This document shows, piece after piece, positions 1 to 5,153 of a stretch of 5,779 nucleotides of DNA. Source of the stretch: Deltaproteobacteria bacterium. GTDB lineage: Bacteria > Desulfobacterota > Binatia > Binatales > Binataceae. The translations under genes were made by a program, and so were the position numbers. The stretch is from the NCBI GenBank assembly GCA_003161515.1, contig PMOH01000238.1, forward strand, positions 1 to 5,779. The letters are read 5' to 3'. Within the stretch, counting starts at the first letter, position 1, and each line of letters begins with the position of its first letter. The notes under the pieces were generated by a model, which did no database searches, had not been told where the DNA came from, and saw only the letters and a program-made list of their open reading frames with translations.

Positions 1-1
1 A

Positions 2-478
2 CCCGCCGGTCCAGGCGACTTCGCCGACATCCGTCGCCTCCACAGCGACCCGCGCGTGATGGCGACCCTATCCGCCGACGGCGCAACCTTCAGCGAAGAT
101 CAAACCCGCAGTTTTCTGCAACGAGCTGCCGATCATTGGAACTCGCACAGCTTCGGCCTCTGGATCCTCCACTCACAGTCCGATAGCGACTTCGTCGGCT
201 ACGGCGGAATCAAACACGCCACCGTCGAAGGCCGCGACGAAATCGAACTAGCCTACGCGATAACCTCCGATCACTGGCGCAAAGGATTCGCCACCGAAAT
301 CTCCCGCGCATCACTGAAACACGCCTTCGACACGATGCACCTCGAACGAATCGTCGCCTTCACCCTCCCGCACAACAAAGCGTCCCGCGGCGTAATGGAG
401 CATTGCGGCTTCACCTACAACCGCGACATCGTCCACGCCGGTCTTCCACACGTCCTCTATATTCTCGAAGTTCTTTGA
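2..478 (+). CDS. GNAT-family N-acetyltransferase, RimJ/RimL-like (5' end missing)
   Basis: The reading frame is open from the first complete codon at position 2 to a TGA at 476-478, giving 158 residues. The true start lies before the window; only the first 10-20 residues are probably missing, judging from where the DFADIRRLHSDPRV segment sits in relatives. The fold signature is that of GNAT acetyltransferases, which move an acetyl group from acetyl-CoA to an amine. A WRKGFATE segment around 275-298 is the acetyl-CoA pyrophosphate-binding motif (R/Q-x-x-G-x-A). NKASRGVMEHCGF at about 374-412 is the second conserved block, and the chain ends in a GLPHVLYILEVL strand. The pattern resembles the RimJ/RimL subgroup, which acetylates protein N-termini, antibiotics or other small amines; the substrate cannot be told. 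A GTG at 56 and an ATG at 59 could be read as starts, but the conserved N-terminal segment continues upstream of both. No partner gene in the window explains its role. Confidence 0.88.
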   Translation, partial: PAGPGDFADIRRLHSDPRVMATLSADGATFSEDQTRSFLQRAADHWNSHSFGLWILHSQSDSDFVGYGGIKHATVEGRDEIELAYAITSDHWRKGFATEISRASLKHAFDTMHLERIVAFTLPHNKASRGVMEHCGFTYNRDIVHAGLPHVLYILEVL

Positions 479-497
479 AACCTTGCATACGGTCGGT

Positions 498-527
498 TTG
501 TCTAACTGATCGAACTGCGTGTACACT
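498..527 (+). promoter_or_regulatory. Candidate sigma70-type promoter for brnTA
   Basis: TTGTCT at 498-503 (4 of 6 matches to TTGACA) and TACACT at 522-527 (4 of 6 to TATAAT) are separated by 18 nt, and brnT starts 23 nt beyond the -10. A second copy of TACACT lies at 529-534, so the exact -10 is ambiguous. Both -10 candidates fall in or at the edge of the palindrome at 519-533, the arrangement expected if a bound repressor blocks RNA polymerase. The prediction rests on motif matching by eye. Confidence 0.4.
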
Positions 528-533
528 GTACAC
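519..533 (+). promoter_or_regulatory. Perfect palindrome, likely BrnA/BrnT-BrnA operator
   Basis: GTGTACACTGTACAC is a perfect inverted repeat of two 7-bp arms around one central base, 17 nt before the brnT start. Read another way it is also a tandem direct repeat, GTACACT at 521-527 and 528-534. Type II toxin-antitoxin operons, including the studied brnTA of Brucella, are repressed by their own ribbon-helix-helix antitoxin or the toxin-antitoxin complex binding such palindromes. The position over the candidate -10 element fits that role. Assignment to BrnA is inference from location and symmetry. Confidence 0.6.
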
Positions 534-539
534 TGAAGT

Positions 540-544
540 AGAGG
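540..544 (+). promoter_or_regulatory. Ribosome binding site fixing a TTG start for brnT
   Basis: AGAGG at 540-544 sits 6 nt before the TTG at 551. No ATG or GTG in the same frame gives the conserved N-terminus MEFEWDP that BrnT proteins share, so this site supports initiation at TTG. Confidence 0.55.
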
Positions 545-550
545 CGCGAG

Positions 551-823
551 TTGGAATTCGAATGGGACCCGAACAAGGCCGAAAGGAACCTCCGCAAGCA
601 TGGAGTTGAGTTCGTAGATGCTGTGATCGTGCTCGATGATGAACGCGCGATTACGCTGTCCGATGATCATCCGAACGAAGAGCGGTATTTGACCTTCGGC
701 ATGGACGCACAAGGACGCGTGTTGGCGATTTCGTACGCGCTGAAAGGAAGCACCATACGCATTATTTCGGCGCGAAAGGCGACCTCCCGCGAGAGAGCTC
801 AATACGAGGACAAACGAATATGA
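551..823 (+). CDS. brnT: BrnT family type II toxin (DUF497 ribonuclease)
   Basis: This 90-residue protein matches the BrnT family along its whole length. It opens with MEFEWDPNKAERNLRKHGVEF, contains the internal E-x-R-Y-L-T-F-G strand (residues 44-50), and closes with the I-R-I-I-S-A-R-K-A-T-x-x-E-R-x-x-Y block (about 69-85). BrnT toxins have a RelE-like fold and act in the cytoplasm as ribonucleases that stop translation under stress. The basic and polar residues usual in the family are present (Lys16-His17, Arg45, Arg70, Arg75, Glu81, Tyr85), so nothing suggests an inactive toxin. The length is normal. The start is TTG, chosen because the family N-terminus begins there and AGAGG precedes it. 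The gene overlaps brnA by the four bases ATGA, so translation of toxin and antitoxin is probably coupled. Toxin-first order is typical of this family. A palindrome just upstream suggests autorepression. Confidence 0.93.
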   Translation: MEFEWDPNKAERNLRKHGVEFVDAVIVLDDERAITLSDDHPNEERYLTFGMDAQGRVLAISYALKGSTIRIISARKATSRERAQYEDKRI

Positions 824-1089
824 AGCGCGAATATGATCTCAGCAAGGGCAAGCGCGGAGCGGTTATGCCGCTGCCGTCAGACAAGATCCGGATCACCATC
901 CGGCTGGATCGCGACATCGTCGATCAATTTCGCGATCAGGTTCGTCGTGCACATCGTGGAAACTACCAAACCCTGATCAACGACGCGCTTCGAGAGCATC
1001 TGCAACGTCCCAGCCTCGCCCAGGAAGTCGGCAAAACAGTCCGCTCGGTATTGCGGCAAGAGCTTCACCGGGCAAAAGCGAGCGCATGA
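820..1089 (+). CDS. brnA: BrnA family antitoxin (ribbon-helix-helix)
   Basis: This 89-residue protein is the partner of BrnT: it neutralises the toxin by direct binding and, with it, represses the operon. It begins KREYDLSKGKRGAV, the N-terminal tail typical of BrnA. A basic beta-strand KIRITIRLD follows (residues 22-30), then helix IVDQFRDQVRRA (33-44) and GNYQTLINDALREHL (47-61). Together these form a CopG/MetJ-type ribbon-helix-helix DNA-binding domain in which the strand from two subunits enters the major groove. The tail after residue 62 is rich in Arg, Lys and Glu and could contact DNA or toxin. The ATG at 820 shares ATGA with the brnT stop, and GAGGA at 806-810 lies 9 nt upstream as its own ribosome site. 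The gene is intact and of normal family length. Its likely operator is the palindrome at 519-533. Confidence 0.93.
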   Translation: MKREYDLSKGKRGAVMPLPSDKIRITIRLDRDIVDQFRDQVRRAHRGNYQTLINDALREHLQRPSLAQEVGKTVRSVLRQELHRAKASA

Positions 1090-1145
1090 CAATCACGGCA
1101 GATCCTCGAAGCCCCCGACTTCGCGCGCCAAAACAGCTTCTAACA

Positions 1146-1168
1146 GGTGCGAAGCACCGCATCTTTTT
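1146..1168 (+). terminator. Weak rho-independent terminator candidate after brnA
   Basis: GGTGC (1146-1150) and GCACC (1154-1158) form a 5-bp GC-rich stem with a GAA loop, followed after five bases by a run of five T (1164-1168). This would end the brnTA transcript 57 nt past the brnA stop. The stem is short and the T run is not directly attached, so termination would be inefficient if it occurs. Confidence 0.35.
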
Positions 1169-1181
1169 CCTGATACTGGGT

Positions 1182-1200
1182 GCAGGGGTCACCCTGCTTT
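1182..1200 (+). terminator. Second hairpin in the brnA-leuS gap, terminator-like
   Basis: GCAGGG (1182-1187) and CCCTGC (1192-1197) pair perfectly over 6 bp with a four-base loop, followed by TTT at 1198-1200. A competing stem, GGGTG (1178-1182) with CACCC (1190-1194), uses some of the same bases. It may act as a backup terminator separating brnTA from leuS. The T run is short, so this is a candidate only. The rest of the 1090-1267 gap holds no recognisable gene, T-box or leader peptide, and I could not identify a convincing leuS promoter. Confidence 0.4.
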
Positions 1201-1267
1201 CACATTAAGTGATTACCTTTCCTGCCTCGCTCCCATCACGCTAGACTTGCCTGATCGAGATCATCTG

Positions 1268-3703
1268 ATGGACGAACGCTACGACCCCAAAAAAATCGAG
1301 CCCGCGTGGCAGGCCGAATGGGACCGCACCAATCTCTACCTGACGCGCGAGGACCCCGGCCGCCCGAAATTCTACATCCTCGAGATGTTCCCCTACCCCA
1401 GTGGCGCCGGCCTCAGCGTCGGTCATCTGCACAACTACGTTCCATGCGACGTCGTCGGCCGCTACAAGCGGATGGCGGGATTCAACGTGCTGCATCCGAT
1501 GGGATGGGACGCGTTCGGCCTGCCCGCGGAAAACGAGGCGGTCCTGAAAGGTTCGCATCCGACCGAGACCGTCCCGCGCTACGCCGCCAACTTCAAGCGC
1601 CAGCTGATCATCTCCGGATGCGCTTACGACTGGTCGCGCGAAATCAATTCGTCGTCGCCCGAGTACTACAAGTGGACTCAGTGGTTCTTCCTGATGCTCC
1701 ACAAGCGCGGCCTCGCTTACCGCGCGACGGGCGCTCAATGGTGGTGCGACAAGTGCGGCACGGTGCTCGCCAACGAGCAGGTCATCAACGGATGCTGCTG
1801 GCGGCATACCGACAACCCGGTCAGCAAAAAAGATCTCGAGCAGTGGTACATCAAGATCACCGACTACGCCGATCGATTGCTCGCCGATCTCGACGGCATC
1901 GACTGGCCGGAACCGATCAAGCTGATGCAGCGCAACTGGATCGGTCGCAGCGAAGGCGCGGAACTCGCCTTTCCGGTCGCTGGCCACACCGGTAAAGCGG
2001 TCCGCTTTTTCACGACGCGTCCCGACACCGTCTTCGGCGTATCGTTCATGGTGCTCGCGCCCGAGCATCCGCTGGTCGCCGAGATAACGACTCCGTCCGA
2101 GCGCGCGAAGGTCGAGAATTATGTCGCCGACGCGCGCCGCCAGACCGAAATCGAGCGGATGTCCACGGCGAAGGAAAAATCCGGCGTCTTCACCGGCGCG
2201 TACGCGCACAACGTCTTCACCGATAAGGACATCCCTATTTGGATCGCCGACTACGTCCTGATGGGCTACGGCACCGGCGCAATCATGGCTGCGCCCGGCG
2301 AGGATCAGCGCGATTTCGAATTCGCGACGAAGTACGGCCTCGAGATTCCGCGCGTGACCGCATCCGCTGACGGCACCGCTCCGCCGGCAGATCGTGCTTA
2401 CTCGGAGCCGGGCGTCGCAATCAATTCCGGTTTTCTAAACGGTAAAAAAACGTCTGAAGCAATCACCGCCGTATGCCAGTACGCCGAGCAACATGGCATC
2501 GGCCGCGCGACCATCAATTACCGGATGCGCGATTGGCTGATCTCGCGCCAGCGCTACTGGGGATGCCCGATTCCAATCGTGTACTGCAAAACCGACGGCA
2601 TCGTGCCCGTGCCTGAAGACCAACTGCCCGTGATGCTTCCGCCGATGAAGGACTACTTGCCGCCAGGCACCGGCCGCTCCCCGCTCGCCAACGTCCCGGA
2701 TTTTGTCAACACGACCTGCCCCAAATGCGGCGGCCCGGCCGAGCGCGAGACCGACACGCTCGACGGCTTCGCCTGCTCGTCATGGTACTTCCTGCGCTTC
2801 GCGTCGCCGCATGAAGACGAGCGCCCATTCGATCGCCGCAGTGTCGATTACTGGCTGCCGGTCGATCTCTACGTCGGCGGCGCCGAGCACGCCGTGATGC
2901 ATCTGCTGTACGCGCGGATGTGGACCAAGGTGATGTTCGACGAGGAGCTGATCGGCTTCGACGAACCGTTCCCCGCGTTGCGCAACCAGGGCGTCGTCTG
3001 GGCGACCGACGGCCAGCGGATGTCGAAAAGCAAGGGCAACGTCGTCACGCCGGACGCGATGATCGAAAAGTACGGCGCGGACGCGCTGCGGCTCTGGGAG
3101 CTGTTCATGAGCCCCTTCGACGAAGCGACCAACTGGAACGAAACTGGCGTCTCCGGCACGCTAAGATTCATCCAGCGCGTGTGGACGATGATGCGCCGCT
3201 ACGCCGGAGCCGGATGTCCTGCTGGAAATCCCACCGACGAAACCCTGAAGCGCACCCACAAAACAATCCAGCTGGTCACCGATCACATCGAGCGCCTCCG
3301 CTTCAACACCGCCATCGCCGCGATGATGGATCATCTGAACCATCTGGCAAAACTAAAGCCCGAAGAGATGGGCCGCTTCCCCGCCGAGTCCTTCATCCTG
3401 CTGCTAGCCCCGATGGCCCCCCACGTAACCGAAGAAATCTGGCGCGCCCTAGGCCACACAGCTTCAGTTCACCTGGAACCGTGGCCAACCTTCGATCCAA
3501 ATCTGGTACGCGACGAGATGGTCACAGTCGTAGTCCAGGTAAACGGCAAAGTCCGCGACCGCCTAGAGGTCCCCGCCGGCACTTCAGAGGTGGACGTGCG
3601 CGCTCTCGCCCTAAAAAGCGGAGCGGTCAAACGTCACTTGGATGGCAAACCCCCAACCAAATTCATCTTCGTAAAAGACAAAATGCTAAGCATCGTGGTC
3701 TAG
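1268..3703 (+). CDS. leuS: Leucyl-tRNA synthetase (LeuRS)
   Basis: This class I synthetase joins leucine to tRNA-Leu using ATP in the cytoplasm; the 811 residues are a normal bacterial length. Landmarks in order: the nucleotide-binding HIGH region FPYPSGAGLSVGH (41-53); a zinc module with Cys160, Cys163, Cys177 and probably His180; the editing (CP1) domain with TTRPDTVFG (249-257) and GTGAIMAAPGEDQRDFEFA (335-353), which removes mischarged amino acids; the second half of the active site with YRMRDWLISRQRYWG (418-432); a C-x-x-C pair at 484/487 and ETDTLDGFACSSWYFLR (494-510); RMSKS (584-588); the anticodon-binding helices; and a C-terminal domain from about 752 (VTVVVQVNGKVRDRL). The first His of HIGH is Ser50 here. 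The ATG at 1268 is preferred over an in-frame TTG at 1247 because MDERYDP is the usual LeuRS start. A modest GAGA lies about 8 nt upstream. Codon use changes near the 3' end, with CTA and GTA codons becoming frequent. Confidence 0.98.
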   Translation: MDERYDPKKIEPAWQAEWDRTNLYLTREDPGRPKFYILEMFPYPSGAGLSVGHLHNYVPCDVVGRYKRMAGFNVLHPMGWDAFGLPAENEAVLKGSHPTETVPRYAANFKRQLIISGCAYDWSREINSSSPEYYKWTQWFFLMLHKRGLAYRATGAQWWCDKCGTVLANEQVINGCCWRHTDNPVSKKDLEQWYIKITDYADRLLADLDGIDWPEPIKLMQRNWIGRSEGAELAFPVAGHTGKAVRFFTTRPDTVFGVSFMVLAPEHPLVAEITTPSERAKVENYVADARRQTEIERMSTAKEKSGVFTGAYAHNVFTDKDIPIWIADYVLMGYGTGAIMAAPGEDQRDFEFATKYGLEIPRVTASADGTAPPADRAYSEPGVAINSGFLNGKKTSEAITAVCQYAEQHGIGRATINYRMRDWLISRQRYWGCPIPIVYCKTDGIVPVPEDQLPVMLPPMKDYLPPGTGRSPLANVPDFVNTTCPKCGGPAERETDTLDGFACSSWYFLRFASPHEDERPFDRRSVDYWLPVDLYVGGAEHAVMHLLYARMWTKVMFDEELIGFDEPFPALRNQGVVWATDGQRMSKSKGNVVTPDAMIEKYGADALRLWELFMSPFDEATNWNETGVSGTLRFIQRVWTMMRRYAGAGCPAGNPTDETLKRTHKTIQLVTDHIERLRFNTAIAAMMDHLNHLAKLKPEEMGRFPAESFILLLAPMAPHVTEEIWRALGHTASVHLEPWPTFDPNLVRDEMVTVVVQVNGKVRDRLEVPAGTSEVDVRALALKSGAVKRHLDGKPPTKFIFVKDKMLSIVV

Positions 3704-3741
3704 CTTCGACTGGGAATCGAACAGTTAAAACCCGTAAGCCC

Positions 3742-5064
3742 ATGCCCGCAAGATACCCTAAGGACTTAGCCAAGCACGTCCATGCGCAGCTTGCCGCTCA
3801 CAAGATTTCAGGACCGGCCGTTGCCATCTTGGAGAATTTGTTTGAAGTTTTGTACTTCGCAAGTCTAAAAAGCGAAGAGGCGGAACGGATTTCCTGTCGC
3901 ATCGCCTTCATCGATCGTTCTAATCCAGATCCTGATCCGCCCGAGCGTAAAGTCGCAGACCGATGGCGACACTTTGTCCTCGAAGAAGACGTCCCCTTCA
4001 CAGTGCGAAACGTCGTTAAGCTTTCAAAAGCGGTCGACCCGTGGGTATCAACATTGGCTGTCGATACGAACTCGGACGGCGACCTACGAATCTGGGGATT
4101 GATCGATCAAAGCGTCCACTACAGCACGTTTGTTATGAAGGAGTCGGTTACCGGTGTTGAGATGCCCGGTATCCTTCAGGCTGTCATCCAGGGATTGGGT
4201 GACATCGCTGTATATAGTAGCTACCTCTTTCTCGGAAGTCTGAGGCAGGATTCGCTGATCACAAGGCAGCAGGGCGTGCTGGAGGGCGGGCCAGTACACG
4301 AGAAGTTGCTGCCGTCTATCAGGGAGTTTCAGGGGCGGATCGCGGAGAAAGTTGGAAAGAGTCAATATGACCTGCGAGGGCACTGGGACGAGAGTCTCGA
4401 GGATAACTGGATTTCTGCTCTATGCAGGATACTGATCGGCATTCGGCGGTATGGTCATGGCGGTGCGATCCTGATCAGTGATACCAAGGCTAGCCTGACG
4501 CCTAAATATGCGCTTCAATACCCTCGACTCGCCAAATCTCTCGTCCGTGAAGGGATTCTGCTCGTTCAGAACACGGCCTCGTCTGACGTCGTCTACGAAG
4601 AATTCTTAGACAAAGACGCAGACCACATTCCAGTAAGTCTATACTTGGACGAATCGATAAATAAGGATGAGTTGGAGGATACCCAAAATGAAATTACGGG
4701 CTGCATTCGATTCATAAGCTCCCTATCTCGTGTCGACGGTCTTATCTGGATGACGCATGATTTATCAGTACAAGGGTTTGGGGTAGAAATTACTTCAAAG
4801 AAAGAGCCGGAAGCGCTATTCAGCGCTCGAAACAGCGCGGGCACTCGAGCCAGGAAGATCGACATGCACCACTACGGCACAAGACATCGCTCGATGATGC
4901 GATATTGCGCAGCAAATCCAGATAGCGTCGGCTTTGTAGTCTCACAAGATGGTGACGTGCGAGCGATTACAAAGGTAGGCGACGACGTTTTTCTCTGGGA
5001 TGACGTACGCCTACATTCAATCCTTAACTCCAAAGTGTCAACGAGAGCCCTAGTACGTAAATAG
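3742..5064 (+). CDS. Putative sensor-linked diadenylate cyclase (DisA_N-like domain at C-terminus)
   Basis: The 440-residue protein appears to have two parts. Residues about 230-425 resemble the DisA_N/DAC domain, which condenses two ATP into c-di-AMP. A first strand GHGGAILISD (238-247) corresponds to the GALIVIE strand of CdaA. VDGLIWMTHDLSVQGFGVEI (331-350) corresponds to the DGA motif region. HYGTRHRSMMRYCAANPDSVGFVVSQDGDVRAI (377-409) carries the hallmark GTRHR ATP-binding motif and the following VSEE-like strand. Residues 1-225, including ILENLFEVLYFASLKSEE (29-46) and DLRIWGLID (114-122), resemble the sensor domains found N-terminal to stand-alone DAC domains (DACNV type, from memory). 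No signal peptide or membrane helix is apparent, so it is probably cytoplasmic. The ATG at 3742 is the only reasonable start near the conserved N-terminus; upstream the frame stays open into leuS without meaning. No good ribosome site is visible, and read-through from leuS 38 nt upstream is possible. GC is near 50% in sampled stretches, against about 63% in leuS, suggesting acquisition. Cyclase activity is inferred from motifs. Confidence 0.72.
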   Translation: MPARYPKDLAKHVHAQLAAHKISGPAVAILENLFEVLYFASLKSEEAERISCRIAFIDRSNPDPDPPERKVADRWRHFVLEEDVPFTVRNVVKLSKAVDPWVSTLAVDTNSDGDLRIWGLIDQSVHYSTFVMKESVTGVEMPGILQAVIQGLGDIAVYSSYLFLGSLRQDSLITRQQGVLEGGPVHEKLLPSIREFQGRIAEKVGKSQYDLRGHWDESLEDNWISALCRILIGIRRYGHGGAILISDTKASLTPKYALQYPRLAKSLVREGILLVQNTASSDVVYEEFLDKDADHIPVSLYLDESINKDELEDTQNEITGCIRFISSLSRVDGLIWMTHDLSVQGFGVEITSKKEPEALFSARNSAGTRARKIDMHHYGTRHRSMMRYCAANPDSVGFVVSQDGDVRAITKVGDDVFLWDDVRLHSILNSKVSTRALVRK

Positions 5065-5075
5065 CGGCAATTCGC

Positions 5076-5095
5076 TGCGCGCTTGTGGACGCGCA
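5076..5095 (+). repeat. Inverted repeat after the cyclase gene
   Basis: TGCGCG (5076-5081) and CGCGCA (5090-5095) pair perfectly around an 8-nt loop, 11 nt past the cyclase stop. No T run follows, so it is not a standard rho-independent terminator. It is immediately followed by the 8-bp palindrome ATGCGCAT (5096-5103). The stem could protect the 3' end of the upstream transcript or serve as a protein-binding site; neither is shown. Confidence 0.4.
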
Positions 5096-5139
5096 ATGCG
5101 CATGCGATTCTCCGTACCGGACAACATCTCGCTACCGGT

Positions 5140-5146
5140 AAGGAGG
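5140..5146 (+). promoter_or_regulatory. Strong Shine-Dalgarno for the crotonase-family gene
   Basis: AAGGAGG is a perfect anti-16S match with 7 nt to the ATG at 5154, by far the best ribosome site in the window. It fixes the start of the downstream gene and predicts high translation. The palindrome TACCGGTA (5133-5140) abuts it, so a factor or structure there could affect initiation. Confidence 0.8.
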
Positions 5147-5153
5147 GATTTAC

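Noticed and set aside
311..802. A 163-codon minus-strand open frame across the GNAT gene and brnT
   Set aside because: Both covered genes have clear family signatures on the + strand, and the reverse translation resembles nothing.
1247..1267. Earlier TTG start for leuS
   Set aside because: It would add seven residues absent from LeuRS proteins; MDERYDP at 1268 is the normal beginning.
1090..1267. T-box, leader peptide or other leucine-responsive leader ahead of leuS
   Set aside because: No T-box sequence, no run of Leu codons and no open leader frame were seen.
1241..2209. A 322-codon open frame on the minus strand opposite leuS
   Set aside because: It lies wholly against the best-conserved part of leuS, has low-complexity Arg/Val/Ala-rich content and matches no family. 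It follows from GC-rich codon structure on the other strand.
3703..3725. Possible tRNA remnant or attachment site after leuS (GGGAATCGAAC resembles a reversed T-loop)
   Set aside because: On the reverse strand the T-stem does not pair, and no other tRNA arms are found. The TTCGA/TCGAA pairing is only 5 bp.
2920..3741. N-terminal extension of the cyclase gene back into leuS
   Set aside because: The open frame upstream of 3742 is an Arg/Pro-rich +2-frame shadow of leuS. The meaningful sequence starts at MPARYPKDLAKHV.
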